A stretch of DNA of 64,000 bases, from assembly GCA_963585895.1 (NCBI GenBank), contig OY757904.1, forward strand, positions 87,454,543 through 87,518,542, read 5' to 3'. The stretch is from Sepioteuthis lessoniana (Eukaryota > Mollusca > Cephalopoda > Myopsida > Loliginidae). Within the stretch, counting starts at the first letter, position 1. Each line of letters opens with the position of its first letter. Below, piece after piece: positions 22,320 through 34,817 of the stretch. The notes under the pieces were generated by a model. The model worked only from the letters and a program-made list of their open reading frames with translations. It had not been told where the DNA came from and made no database searches. Position numbers and translations under genes: made by a program.

Positions 22320-23010
22320 CTAAAACAGAAGTTAAATGAGATACTACCACCCATCAAAACTAATGCTTTCATCGGACTTAATGACTTGATCTACGCAAGT
22401 ATAAAGATTATGCCAGTAAACATTTATAAACCACGAAAAATAACAATTATTAGAAAAAAGAATTAAATCAGGAAATTATATGCATACTTCAAGCGACAAA
22501 CAGGCGAAATTGCTTTCGAGAAGACCTAAACATGGCTAAGAAAGGGAAACCTCAAAAGAGAAACTGAAATTCGTCTCATAGCAGCACAAAACAATGCCAT
22601 AAAAACAATTATGTTAAAACCGAAATTGATGATACGCAGCAGAAATGGAAGTTGTAAGGAGAAAAATATGAAACAGTTAATCTCATAATAAGCAAAGGCA
22701 GCAAACAAAGGGAGTTCAAGACTAGACAAGAATCTATGGGGAAGAAAATCAACGGTGAGTTGTACAAGAGGTTGGAATTTGACCATACTACTAAATGGTA
22801 TGTGCATCAGCCAGAACCCATCTTTGAGACCGAGACTTATAAAATTCTCTGGGGTTTTGAGATGCAAACGAATCACCTGATCCTGGAGAGAAAACAAGAC
22901 CTAGTTTCATTTACAAGAAAAAGAGATCTTATCTCATGGATTTTGCCCTTCCAGCGGACCACAGATGAAAATAAAAGAAAGCGAAAATATAGACAAATAC
23001 CTAGTTTGGT
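22320..23010 (+). mobile_element. Endonuclease-LINE (RLE), internally deleted copy L4
   Basis: An N-terminal segment (IGLNDLIYASIK...) passes straight into the C-terminal part: YAYFKRQTGEIAFEKT, KGNLKRETEIRLIAAQNNAI, then GELYKRLEFDHTTKWYVHQP and TYKILWGFEMQTNHLILE. The last is the W.F.Q.D/N.. lead-in to the PD-(D/E)XK-like nuclease, followed by FALPADHR and a Lys/Glu-rich helix. The whole reverse transcriptase is absent. Some stops are present. Confidence 0.75.
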
Positions 23011-23739
23011 AAATCAACTGATTTTGATACTAAAAAAAGTTAAAATTTTAAAATTTTTGTGAGATTTCAAAACGACAATATATGAAATACTTCGAAAAAT
23101 TGGAAGGATTAGAACCAAAAATAATTTAAGAAATCTTTTACCTCCAAAATTGTTTAAAATACATTTTTAACCAATTAGAATCATAAGTGAATCATCAAGT
23201 ATTTTTTATCTAATTTCGAGCTTACCTTAATCTTTTAAACATCCTCAGTAGGTCCGGAATTATTCTGTAACAACTCAAAAACATTCGGTTTATTTCTTTT
23301 GAGTAAAAATCTAACAGCATTTTCCTTCCAGAAGGCATTTAATTTCAATATCACTTAATTATTTTAGATTTAACAAATATGATTGCTTACATTTTTGTTG
23401 TGTGAAAAATATTTGTACTACAATTCAGTCTGTTCCCTGGTGATGAAAATTTTCGACTACTGCTGCACATATATTTAATGCATATATATTTCTCCCTTCA
23501 TGATGACACACGCACACACAGATTTTTCACGCATACATTTAGATTAAGGCAAACTGCTACATTTCATGCATGGATCTTTACTTTCTCTCTTAAAATATTT
23601 ACACTCTTACTGATATTATCTTTTCTTAGAAGAAAAGACTTTGTAACTTCCGTTTTTCAATAAACTTTTATCTCAATTCAAGCAAATAAAATCTATTAAT
23701 TTGTTGATCGATGTTTATTTAATTATTTACACCTAGATC

Positions 23740-23955
23740 ATGAAGAAGGTGTGGATAACAAGAATAGGTACTGCCCCCAAGAGGTGGGAAAAGAGATTGA
23801 CTGAATTAAAATTCAGAGGACGAATCGAGACCACGTAGACCAAAGCATTGTTGAGATTGGCCGAGAAGAATCCTGAATAACTGAAGAGACTTGCTGTCAC
23901 TGAGACTACAGTGAAAGACTACCAACTAATGCTAGTGTGAAAAACTCGCAATGAA
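23740..23955 (+). mobile_element. Endonuclease-LINE (RLE) fragment, 3' end
   Basis: Reads APKRWEKRLTELKFRGRIET, KALLRLAEKNPE and LLSLRLQ-like remnants, then GTGTGAAAAACTCGCAATG, the 3' end shared with 59380-59410 and 61110-61125. Confidence 0.65.
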
Positions 23956-24359
23956 TGAAATAATACCGGACGTTTCTTTTTGTCGGTCTAATTTAAAAAA
24001 AAGCTGTTATCATATGATTACAAGTAATTTTGAAAACGAATTGTACCTGTATTTACTAAAAGGTTTACGTGAATGTTTGCTTTCATATCAACCCCCCCTC
24101 CCAAACGTAGTTGCGGAAAAAATAATTGAGAAAGATTGAAAGAAAGAAAATGAATGAAGGAGAGGAAGAGAAAACTGCTACAACAAAAATTTCTGTTTTT
24201 CATATTCTTAAATTTTCTTGATAGTTCTTTGTGTGTGCGTGTGTGTGTATGGGGCGTCGATCCACTGCATATATTTAAAAATAAAAATGAAAACATAAAA
24301 TTTTACTTTCATAGTATGGCAGAGATTTTTTTAAGTATTTAGAAACAAGTAACAATTTT

Positions 24360-25420
24360 AACATATTATTGTGACGCGAAAGATTTACTTTTATCTCAAA
24401 ACGGGACTTTATTTTCGCACGTGTGAAGACGGGGCAGGTTGGCACTTGATCCCTTGTAGAATAAGTCCTTGTTCAGAGTTTTTTCCTCGGGCACATAAGG
24501 GATTAATTTAGGGCTAGTCTGACCGCCGCTGGCAAGGGGTTCCAAATTTCACACTATATACACACCCACCAACGCCACTAGTCTTCCTCCCCTAGACAAT
24601 GGAAGATATGGACCTCTAGGTTGAGACGTAATAATATTAATTATAGTAGTCGGCAATTCTGGTTTCCCGTGTGATATTTTAAAGGAATTAATAGGACAAT
24701 TTTAAGCGAGCATATCATGAGGCGAATAGAAGCTGGAAAAGAAATATGACATACCAAATTTGTAGAAGACACTGCAAATAACAACTTCGACCACGTGGGA
24801 ACATTAAAATACATCAATCTTTTACTACACATAGATATACACCTTCAACGTGTCAAATATATAATAAATGAACAGTCCATAAACATAAATGTCTTTCTTC
24901 TTTTCTTGCCTTTCGTTTTTCTTCAAATTGAGAGAGAGAGAGGGTATATAAAATTGGGTATAAGGAGAAATGGTCTCAAAGTTTACTTATCTTTTTTCTT
25001 TGATGGAGTTCCTGTGGAGAATATTTCCTCTTTTACGGGCTAATAGACTTTATGCTATTTTTAATACTGGCTTGAAGAACTTGGCTCCTTCGTGTCCGAG
25101 ATATTTTTTGTCTTCTTCTACCCGGAGTACTGGCTTTGGCTCCGTCTGCCACGATCCCTGTCCAACAACTAACTTTTCTTATTATCTATTTCCGCTGACG
25201 GGAAGGAGTCCCCACTTCCGTTTTGGGGTCCCAGCCAATCATTTGGCTTCTCTCTTCTTCCTTCCCGTGTCAGGCGACCCGAGGGAGGTCACCGAGTACA
25301 AACATCTGTTCTTAACGGTCATTCTCTGATGGCTTGCTACTGTTAATTCAAACAAGAGGATAGTAGTAATCATATTTCTATCTTCTCAATGGGACACCAC
25401 GTGACAATTATTATTTACTC
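24360..25420. other. Unassigned stretch with a G+C-richer block
   Basis: About 1 kb with locally higher G+C (24410-24620 and 25080-25310) than the surrounding DNA. Apparent ORFs in it resemble no family I know. Possibly an old retroelement end. Confidence 0.35.
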
Positions 25421-25424
25421 ATTA

Positions 25425-25945
25425 GAATTTTTCACATCAGCGTTAGCTGATGGTTTTTCACTGGAGTTTGAGTGACAGCAAGTCTCCCCAAGTCTCCAGG
25501 ACTCTTCTCAGTATTTTGGCCGTTCTCAATTATGTAGTAGTTTGGATGGTCTCCACTCGTCCGCCAACTTCCAAGTCCTCCGGTCCCTTTAGTAACCCTT
25601 TAGTTACCGTTGCAAACGCACCAATTACAATTGATATAATTGTCACCTGCATGTTCCATAGTTTTTTCAATTCCCTAGCAAAGTCGAGGTACTTATCCTT
25701 CTTTTTACATTCTTTCAGTTTTATTCTGTGGTCAGCCGGGACAGCAAAGTCGACAATTTTGCAAGTTCTCTTTTTTGTTGATTATTATTATTACTATTAT
25801 TATTATTATTACTTTCGTTTTTTTGGAATGTCCTGTTTTTTCGGTATTGTTTTACCGTTTCTCGATATCTTTTTAATCTTCCTTCTTTCGCCAGTACTTT
25901 TTGCTTTATTTCCTCAAGTTGTATTGCTATTACTATATACTCCTT
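25425..25945 (-). mobile_element. Endonuclease-LINE (RLE), internally deleted copy L0
   Basis: 25425-25775 matches the 3' nuclease end of L1 (25950-26290). 25800-25930 matches the N-terminal part of L1 at 28000-28095 (GTTTTACCGTTTCTCGATAT...TCGCCAGTACTTT). An (ATT)n tract joins them. The copy therefore keeps both coding ends in ~520 bp and lacks everything between, including the reverse transcriptase. The 3' end forms a small hairpin, ATCAGC/GCTGAT. Confidence 0.75.
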
Positions 25946-25949
25946 GAGA

Positions 25950-28300
25950 TTTTTTCACATCAGCATTAGCTGATGGTCTTTCACTAGAGTTTGAATGAAT
26001 GCAAGTTTCCTCAAGTCTCCGGGACTCTTCACAGTATTCTGGCCGATCTCAATTATCCAGTAGTTTTTTGGATGGTCTCCGCTCTTCCTCTTATTTCCAA
26101 ATCTCCCAGTCCCTTTATTGATCTTTCGGTGATAGTGTCAAGAGCACCAATTAAAATTGGTATAAACGTCACTTTCATGTTCCACAGTTTTTTCAATTTC
26201 CTAGATAGGTCGAGGTATTTATCCTTTTCCCTTTCTTTAAATTTTATTCTGTGATAAACTGGGACCACAAAGTTTACAATTTTGCAAGTTATATTTTTTG
26301 TTGATTATTTTTAGTTCTGGTTGTCTGGTCAAGATTAGGGGATCCGTTTGTATGTTAAAATCCTAGAGGAATTTGTGTGTCATTTTCCTGGACAGATGCT
26401 TGGTTGTGCATATACCATTTGTTCATATAGTCAAATTTCAATTTTTTGCACAACTTCCAGTGGATCACTTTGCCCACCCAGTCGTTTCTAATCAGCCAAC
26501 TTGCTATATTCACTTTTAATGTGATTGATGGATTCGTTTCTATCACCACAAAACCTACATTTGTTATTTTGTTGCGTCTTATCAATTTTTGCTTTGATAT
26601 GATTGGTTCTCATGGCGTTGTTTTGTGCTGCTATTGGGAGAGATTCTGTTTCTCGCGTAAGTTTTCCCTTTCAAAAGCCATGTCCAGCTTTTCTCGTAAG
26701 TGATGTTGTTTTGTTTTTCTTCCCACTTTTGTTTTCTGGTTATCGTCGTTCTGTTGATCCTTGTGTGGTCAGTATTGCTTCTAGAGGCAGCAATCAGCCT
26801 TTCCCCGTGTTTTTCTATGTAGTCTACGAGTCTTTGTATCAATGCATCAACGCTGTCTTTAATGGTAGCAAGTCCTCTTCCTCCTTCTTTTCTTGATACG
26901 TATAGTCTGTTAACGTCATCTGTGATGCATGGTCATTAGTTTTTTTATTCTTTGGTCCATTTTTTAAAGTTTCCAGGTCCACTTCAAGAATTCCATCCTC
27001 ATGTCTAGACTGTATATTCTCACTGTGTGTATTAGAGGTTCTAGTTCTTTTTCATTTTTTTTGCAAATAGTTGGATGTTGTCTATGTACATTCGGTGATT
27101 GATCTTTTCTTGCTATTTACTAAGTTTGTATTCGGCTGTGCATTTTTTGAGTTTGTGGCATCATCGCAACTATAAATAGTAATGGTGATTGTGCATTTCG
27201 TTGCAATATACCTCTTTGGATTTTCGTTTCAGCTAAGCTTTTCCATTCTGTTGTCAATTCTACTCGCCAGGTTTTCATTGTTTTCTCGATAAAGTTTATG
27301 ACTTCGTCTGATATTTTGTACATTTTGAGGCAGTTTATTATCCAGCTTTGTGGAACCATATCATATGCCTTTTTGAAATCGATGCAGGCCATAGCTAGAT
27401 TTTTCCGTCTGGTCTTGCTGTCGTTGAGGATGTACTGATCTATGTAGAGTAGCTCTCCTGTGCTTATGGATTCTTTGTAGTATCCTTTTTGTTCCTCAGG
27501 GAACACTCTGCGGCTTGTTAGCGAGTTATAAATCTCTTTCTTTATTTGTGCCGTTAATATTTTCCACATAAGAGGCACGTTATGGGTCTATAGTTGTTCG
27601 GGGCAGTTCCTTTGAGCATTTTTTTTAATCAAATGTTCTTTCCTTTGGTCATCCATTTGGGTACGTGCGCTCCTTGTAGGTATTTTTTCATTTCGATTGC
27701 TAGTCTATCATGAATGGAGGTGAACCAGAATCCATGTATTCTATCATGGCCAGGGGTTTTCCAGTTTGATATTTTTTAATGTTGTTCTGAGTAAATCAAT
27801 GACTATTTCCACTTTAGGACCTTCTTTGAGTCCTTTAAATTCTTTTGCATGTTGCTTATTCATTCAGCTCTTATGTTATGTTCTCTTGGTTGACATATTT
27901 TATTCCAAAATTGTTCGGTTTCTCTTGTATCTGGTTGTTGGTATGTCTTCGTATCATCTCCTTCAACTTGTCGGTAGAATTTCCTTTCGTTGTTTTGGAA
28001 TGTCTGTTTTGTCTATATTGTTTTACCGTTTCTCGATATCTTTTAAATCTTCCTTCTTTCGCCAGTACTTTCTGTTTTATTTCTTCAAGTTGTATTTTTT
28101 CTTGTGTTGCTTTTTCTTTTTTGGTCCCTACATGTTCCAGAGTGTTTCCTTTGTTTTATCACTTTTGCCTGTTTTCGTACATTTCTTATTTGCATTTCCA
28201 GTCGAAATTCCCATCCTAGTTTTGATTCTTTTTGTTCTTTTTAAAGGGACACGATTTTTTTCACAAACTAAGCTCCTGCATAGATTAGTTCATTCAATTC
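25950..28300 (-). mobile_element. Endonuclease-LINE (RLE) copy L1, 3' segment with reverse transcriptase and nuclease
   Basis: R2/R4/NeSL-like non-LTR retrotransposon. On the minus strand, in order: N-terminal coiled region near 28095-28000; reverse transcriptase at 27578-27120 (PLMWKILTAQIKKEIYNSL, MACIDFKKAYDMVPQSWI, EKTMKTWRVELTT, SPLLFIVAMM); IIQRLVDYIEKHGERLIAA near 26840; the zinc-type segment NDWVGKVIHWKLCKKLKFDY near 26480; and the restriction-like nuclease with KYLDLSRKLKKLWNMKVTFI near 26200. Several stops and frame shifts make it inactive. The element continues beyond the nested insertion at 32570. Confidence 0.85.
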
Positions 28301-28557
28301 GGTTATGTAATTTATTGTATTTTGAGTGCCAGTGATTCTCTCTACTGTAGATAGAGAGGGCGATTTCGTTATTGCCGTTCTTCTTTTATTTTTTGTTTAT
28401 TTTATTTATTTCTTATCCATTGTTTTTATTTTTTAATTTTTTAGTCGGAAAACGCTAAAATTGTACAGAGGAATTTTTGACATATGGAAGAAGGAATACA
28501 ATCTCCATCGAATTTTGTCTCTCAAGTAAATAGTTTAAAAAATGAATATTTCTTGAT
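28300..28557. other. Left flank of the LTR element inside L1, unassigned
   Basis: About 250 bp of T-rich DNA between the end of L1/L2 homology and the LTR fossil. With 32117-32570 it forms extra sequence not present in L2. Either L1 differs from L2 here or an older insertion came first. Confidence 0.5.
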
Positions 28558-29177
28558 TGTAGAAATTTTGTTAAGGAACTGGTGATCCTGTTTCACCGAA
28601 CATCAGCAGCCCTTTGGGGTCACGTGGCGTCCATTATAAAAAGAGCTCCACTGGAGATTCTTCCTCTTTCTTCCACTCCCACCACTGTTAGCATCAGGTC
28701 CATTCGTAGCAGCCCTTGACGGCAAACGTATTTGGTACCTTCTTCCACCAGCCTGGACCCAAGAACGACGAACGCACGTGCTGAGTTAAAAGGAACAGGA
28801 CACACAGCTATGTTCCAGCAGGCATTTTATCTGCAAACCTTCACATAACCTACCTTACCTAACCATACCTTACCTTACCTTATAACTTTATTTTACACCT
28901 TTACCCAATAACTTACAAACCTTACAAAACCCTGCCACCTATCTGAACCTTGAACTCTTTTTTGAACTCTTTCATATTCGTTGTTTGTTTCATTTGGTGT
29001 AGAACCCTGTTTATTGTTGTTGTTGTTGTTGTATATAAATTTTATTGCACTAAAAGTCGTTCGTCTTCCTTTCTTCAAAAGCTGTCACCAATTCCCTACT
29101 GTTGTTGAAGTACGGTTTATTCTTTTACAAAACGTAGGAACAAACCGGGCTTTTCGGGGCTTATAAAAATCCCCATA
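28558..29177 (+). repeat. BEL/Pao fossil, left LTR
   Basis: Begins TGTAGAAATTTT and ends near CCCCATA. Shares GGAACTGGTGATCCTGTTTC, GACGGCAAACGTATTTGGTA and CGGGCTTTTCGGGGCTTAT with the right LTR. Confidence 0.88.
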
Positions 29178-31469
29178 TAGTTGCAGATAAAACGCATATT
29201 GCAATTCTTGCAAATAAAAACGCAAATTGCAGGAGTTGGGCGACTGGTTTGAAGTAAGGAATTAAATACAAAAAAAAAAAGAAGAGAAATTACCTTCTTC
29301 AGAATTGAAAAAAAATTGGAACATAATATTCAGAATGGCTGAATTTAAAAACCTTAAAGGTGTAAACACTCTGCTGGCCTCTAGGGACCTCCTTAAAAGA
29401 AAGATACTTCGGGTTTTTAACTACCTACAGACCGGAGAAAATTGAACAAAATCTCTATTCCAAGTAGAAAAAGAAAGGGTTAGAGCTTGGTCGAAAGAGA
29501 TTGAAACTCTTAACTCCAAAATTTATGACGCCTGTGTAAAGAAGATGAGGAAGCGGAGTCAAGTTACCAACTTGAAGTCAACCGTAAACTGGACGAAACT
29601 GGACGAAAGCGAGTCCTCGTTCACACAAACCAACCTCCCGCATAGTAGCCGCAGTAAAAATGCGGATAAAGGAGACCCGTCAATTTTTAACAAACACAGT
29701 TATATTCCGCCACCGCGACTACAATGTCCGAAATTCAGTGGAAGAATGTCTAACAGGTTTGAATTTAAAAAATTCCTGGCACAGTTCTACAACTGTGTCC
29801 CTTCAGTGAGTTCGGATAAGGCCAAATTGTCTCTTTTAAAGAGCTATTTGACTGGTTATCCGGCTCAACTAATTTCTCCTTTGACTTTAGAGGAGGCTAA
29901 TTATGAAGTCACATAAAATCATTAACAGAAGAATTTCTATTTGTGGACGAGATATTCAAACAATTGTTAGACGCTTCTCTCAAATACAACGCGAATTTTA
30001 TCAACGTGAAACAATTTTTGTCAGAGACATGTGCGGAGTTATCAGAGCTAAGAACTTCATATAACCTGGATTTTTTTGAGGAAGAAACACCAGGATTTAG
30101 AATTATTAGCCACATAGTATTCGCTAAATTACCGTCCATTCTCCAAAATGCATAAGGTTGGCACTAATTATCCAACTATAAAGGATATATTCGACAACGA
30201 TAATGAGAATATCAAAACCCTAATAAAAACCATCAGAAAAAATAATTTTAACCCCGAAAGGAATAATGCCTATCCAAGCAAGAAAAAAACTCCCAAAAAA
30301 CAATAATCCCAAGGCAGAGAGTAAAAACGTCTCTGTACTGGAAAATTTCACCACGAGGGCGGACAGCATTCCCAGTTGTTGCAAACTTTGCAAAAAAGGA
30401 CGTCACCCTATGAGTCGCTGCTCGACATACGCTAGTGCCCAGACTAGACAAGCTAGGTGCAGAGAATTAAACATATGCACACTGTGTACTACCACCAGAC
30501 ACAAAACGAAGGACTGCCTAGGGAAGTGGAACAGATTGTCCTTTAAATGTTCGCTATGTAACTCGAGGAATCATGTAACCCCACTTTGTGACAAGGCGGA
30601 AGAGAAAAAGAATTCAGCATTGTCCATTAATGTGTTCAACAGCTCTCGCACCGTTAACCAACCCTTCATCCTACCTATGGTATCCCTTTCAGTGTCCAAG
30701 AGTAGACAGAAACACAACGTCAACTGTTTGCTTGATACCGGCGGCCAGAGGTCATACTTTTCCAAGGGGGTGGCGGAAAAATTAAAATGCCAAAAGCATT
30801 CTTTCACCCCAGGGAATTATGAAGTAAGCACCTTCTTGGGCACGAGGAAGAAGAGATTAGAGGAGGTTGTACTGGGTATTCAAGCGGATAAGGATCGAAC
30901 CTTTCACCTACCAGTCCTAGTGGACGAGGTCTTCGACATAAACCTGAATATTGATCATTTCGGTGAGGTAAATAAAAACTTAAAGAATCTAAAGTATGAA
31001 TTGGCCTTCACCGATAATGGCAGTGATCAGATACGCGTACATGGACTCATAGGATTCGATATAATCCAGTTCATGGACATGAATATCATCAAATGCATGA
31101 ATGGAATAGCCTGGGAATTTCCTACAGGCATCGCCCCCCTGGGTAACAGTCATCATTTCCTCTACCAGGAACAGATTGCCCGGGCGAGAGCTAGAAAGAG
31201 CGCTCCGGAGAACAATTACCAGACTATCATTACAGATTATTCATCCTGTCCCAAGGAGCGAGTAAATTTTGTTTTAACCCCCCCGCCCAAAACTTGTCCG
31301 GATGCGTTTTCAGAATGTTTCAATGAAAGAACTCAAGATGCAAGATATGCGAAAAAAAAAAAAAAAATCAAATTCAAATCACAGAAAAATGTTCAGAGGA
31401 ATATGATTACCTATTTTGAACAATTAGAATACATCGCCATTCTCCTGGCGTTCTCCTCAGGCGGGAATG

Positions 31470-32112
31470 TGTAGAAATTTTAAGGAACTGGTGATCCTGT
31501 TTCACCGAACATCAGCAGTTCTTTGGGGTCACGTGGCATCCATTATAAAAAAGTGCTCCACTGGAGATTCTTCCTCTTTTGGCCACTCCCACTGCTGTTA
31601 GCATCAGGTCCATTCCTAGCAGCCCTTGACGGCAAACGTATTTGGTACCTTCTTCCACCAGCCGGGACCCAAGAACGACGAACGCACGTGCTGAGTTAAA
31701 AGAAACAGGACACACAGCTAAGTTCCAGCAGACATTTTATCTGCAAACCTTACAACCTTCACATAAACAAACCAAACCTTCACCAATCCTAACCTTACTT
31801 TATCTTAACCTTTACCTTATATCTTTACCTTATAACAACCTTACAACTAAACCTTACAGACCTTACAAAACCCTACCACCTATCGGAATCTTGAACTCTT
31901 TTCTCAACTCTTACATATTCATTGTTTGTTCCTTTTGGTGTAGAACCCTGTTTATTGTTGTTGTTGTATATAAATTTTGTTGCACGAAAAGTCGTTCGTC
32001 TTCTTTCTTCAAAAGCTGTCGACCATTTCCCCACGGCTGTTGAAGTACGATTTATTCTTTTACAAAACGTAGGAATAAACCGGGCTTTTCGGGGCTTATA
32101 AAAATCCCCATA
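31470..32112 (+). repeat. BEL/Pao fossil, right LTR
   Basis: Begins TGTAGAAATTTT and ends near CCCCATA, in line with the left LTR along its full length. Confidence 0.88.
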
Positions 32113-32569
32113 TGATCAATGTGTCAAGTATCAATGATTTGTTTTATTGTAAATAGGTAAAGTGAATTATATTGTTTTTACTATGATTCACTTATTATTT
32201 TAGTGTCAATTATGATATTTTTCCGGGGGTGGGGGTTAAAGGCTAAAAAAGTTTTAATAACCGGTGTAATTAAGTTACCCTTTAAAATAATTCATTTTAT
32301 CTTTAGTTGATAAAAAGCAGACTTTGCAACGTGGGGTTTTAGTAACCAATGAAAAGACAGTATCTTTCAATAAAACCGTTCTTTTAAAACTTAAAATTTC
32401 TCGAGCATTGTTTCGAGTGCTCAGATGTGTTGTACTACAAATACATTTTTATTAGCTAGAGTGGGGTGTATAAAGAAAATAAAAATTTCTTTTTCCTTGT
32501 TGCCATCGTAATTTATATAATTTAACTTCGGTGAATTTATATATTTTAACTTTGGTGAATTTGGAAAAT

Positions 32570-34115
32570 TTGAAGATAGGTAGTCTTTTTTCCATTCATA
32601 ATTCTCTTTAAATTTTCTAAATTTATTTATTTTTCGTGTGTTAGTCTTTGCTCTGTGTTGTTTGGTTGTGTGGTGTTTCTATATTCAGAAGTTGGCAGTT
32701 CATTTCGTTTAGACTGTTCTTGTTGATCAATAGTTGGTATGTCTGATATTTTGTTACTGTCTTGTTCATTATTTGTTTTCTGGTATATTTCTAGTATTTC
32801 AAGGTCAGAAAACCAACCTATCTTTATTATTGTTCTAACTTGGTCAGTGAGTCTTTGGCTTGTTGTCTGAAAACTAGCGCATTCTTGCCAAATTTCTATC
32901 ATTTTTTTCTACATCCTCTTAGTGTAGTGTTGCTCCTAAAATAGCAATGCAAAGAAAGATGGTTGTCTTCCCTAGTCTGTTTTGCATTTGAGTTTGCGTT
33001 TCTGATTAGATAGTCGTCTGTGTACCTGAAAAAAAAAAACTGCCAACATTCGCAGGATGATGATCGGGTCTCTCATATTGGCTATTAGGAGAGTACCTGC
33101 CAATCATGACACCCAGGCCTGTTGACGTTTCGTTGTATTTTTATTCGACATAATTATCAAGGGTGGTATATTGCTCCACTTTACCCTTGATCCTTACCTA
33201 ATAATGCTGAGTGCTAAGCAAGGCGGCATTAAGTTCCATTTTTTGAGTCTTTGGTATGACTCGACCTGAGATTGAACCCTGGCTCCCGGACAATTGGTGA
33301 ACACTTTACTCTTTAGACCAAACATTCCAAAACCTGGGATTGTTTAAAATATGTGCACCTGACACAGACGTGACCTAGTTTCTTGAATAAGAGAATTCTT
33401 AAGTGTGTCACAACAAAAAAGAAAAGAAAACAAAACAAAAACAACAACAAAAAAATAAAACACACTAAGGCAATAGCTACGTTAACCTCATCAGTAGTTA
33501 CCACACTGGTAGATGAGTATCTGTAGTTTCCTAACTGAATTGATTGATCTCGGCTGTTGACCTGTGGTTTCGTCTGCTCAACATCTAATGAAGCACGCCG
33601 TTGATCAGTCGCTGCATTCCACTAACTTGCTTTACGTCCATCATGTTGCTTCCCAGGGCTTCCTAGGTGGGACAAATGATCAAGAAAAATATCTCTTTTC
33701 CTTTCTGCTTTCTTTGTCACCTTTTAATTCTTTTCCTTCCCACCCATACATTCCTTAAGTTTTAACTTAGTATAAGTCCCCAGTTATGCTATTTTTAAAA
33801 TTCAGAGGTGTATTGTAGGCCCCGAGCAATTGGCTGGTGTTTCTGGGTCGTCATATGTGCTTACGCTAATTAAAGCAGTCGGCTAGTGGGAACCAGTTAT
33901 TGTAAGATTAGGCCCTGTAAGAATTATTTCTCTCTGGTTACTCTAGACCGACAAATAATAATAGTAATGATATTGATAATAACGACAGAAAACATACTTG
34001 TTAATACCAACATTTGATCAAAAATTCAGTTACCTTCTGAGGTCTTCAGGATTGAATTTCTGCAAGATAGTCTTGCTCGACCGACTAGTGCTTGTTTCGA
34101 CTTAAATTCTCGGAC
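32570..34115 (-). mobile_element. Endonuclease-LINE (RLE) copy L1, 5' segment
   Basis: Resumes the homology with L2 at TAGTCTTTTTTCCATTCATA. It encodes the N-terminal piece MIEIWQECASFQTTSQRLTD, QVRTIIKIGWFSDLEILEIY (32902-32627), then the 5' region shared with L2 up to about 34110 (TCAGGATTGAATTTC). SINE S2 copy 3 interrupts it. Removing the nested inserts leaves an element of about 4 kb. Confidence 0.8.
33172..33322 (-). mobile_element. tRNA-derived SINE S2, copy 3, inside a LINE
   Basis: The minus strand reads GTGTTCACCAATTGT, GGTTCAATCTCAGGTC, GAGTCATACCAAAGACTC, CTTAGCACTCAGCATTA and ATCAAGGGTAAAGTGGAG, the S2 order. The flanks match LINE copy L2 on both sides (GGTATATTG on the left, GGGATTGTTTAAAAT on the right), so it inserted into LINE copy L1. 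Confidence 0.8.
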
Positions 34116-34710
34116 AATGTGCGCGAACCTTCTTTCGTTTCTTCCCCTACCCACTCTTTTTTCTCTTTTAATTACTTTGGCAGACAAGGAAGATTCTAAT
34201 TGAATAGATACTACTCTTAAACCGACAATTAATTATAATTATAATAATATTTATAATACCAGCATCACCTGGCGATCTTTCATTGGAGTTTGAGTGACAG
34301 CAAGTCTCTTCAAGTATCCAGAACTCTTCTCAGTATTCTGGCCAATCTTAACAGTGCTGTCATTTGGATAGTCTTTACTCGTGATCTTATTTCCAATTCT
34401 TCCAGTTCCTGTATCAATTCTTCGATGACTGTACCAAGCGAACAGATTACAATTAGTATCCCCGTCGCTTTCATTTTCCACTATTATTTTAGTTACGTAG
34501 CAAGGTCCAGGTATTTATCTCTCTTTTCGCCTTCTTTCAATTTTACTCAGTAATCTGCCGGGACGGCAAAGTTCACAATTCGCAAGTTTTCTGTTTTTTG
34601 TTGACTATCACTAGGTCTGGTCCTCTGGCCGAGATTTGGTGATCCGTTTGTATATCAAAATCCCAGAGAATTTTGTGCGTCTCGTTCTCTAAGACGGATT
34701 CCGAGCTATG

Positions 34711-34817
34711 GAAATTTACTAAGCTTTTTTTGCTTAGATGTGGCACAAGGCCATATGAAAGGGGCACCCAATGAGACTCGAACTCACTCGTGTAGGTTTG
34801 CTAGCCGAGCTTGCTAA
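34711..34817 (-). mobile_element. tRNA-derived SINE S3 inside L2, with target-site duplication
   Basis: The minus strand starts TTAGCAAGCTCGGCTAGCAA and carries box B GAGTTCGAGTCTC, then GGGTGCCCC, TGTGCCACATCTAAGCAAAA. It is bracketed by exact 17-bp copies of ACGGATTCCGAGCTATG at 34694-34710 and 34818-34834. The tRNA head is slightly truncated at its 5' end. A related copy lies at 41722-41815. Confidence 0.88.

Larger units (their letters stand above)
28558..32112 (+). mobile_element. BEL/Pao LTR retrotransposon fossil
   Basis: Two direct LTRs of 620 and 643 bp bound an internal region of about 2.3 kb. The family call rests on the gag-type segment (CPKFSGRMSNRFEFKKFLAQ near 29730-29790), the cysteine-rich CKLCKKGRHPMSRCSTY...LCNSRNHVTPLC block (30380-30590) and the aspartic-protease segment with CLLDTGGQRSYFS near 30730. 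Those are the only parts seen. It is broken, with several breaks. LTR-to-LTR divergence is roughly 5% plus small indels over the first ~290 bp by eye, so it is of moderate age. It sits within LINE L1 and is probably flanked by TGAT on both sides (28554-28557 and 32113-32116). Confidence 0.85.

Noticed and set aside
24018-24296. 92-codon minus-strand ORF rich in Phe/Leu with a His-Thr run
   Set aside because: Low-complexity A+T-rich sequence with a short (GT)n; no motif, no splice context.
25450-28335. Long plus-strand ORFs (up to 189 codons), hydrophobic and looking like membrane proteins
   Set aside because: They are antisense shadows of minus-strand LINE copies L0 and L1. The Phe/Leu/Ser richness comes from A-rich LINE sequence read backwards.
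33480-33510. Second hammerhead candidate (minus-strand CTGATGAGGTTAACG)
   Set aside because: The CGAAAC element is absent at the required distance, and the equivalent place in L2 (38060) does not conserve the core.
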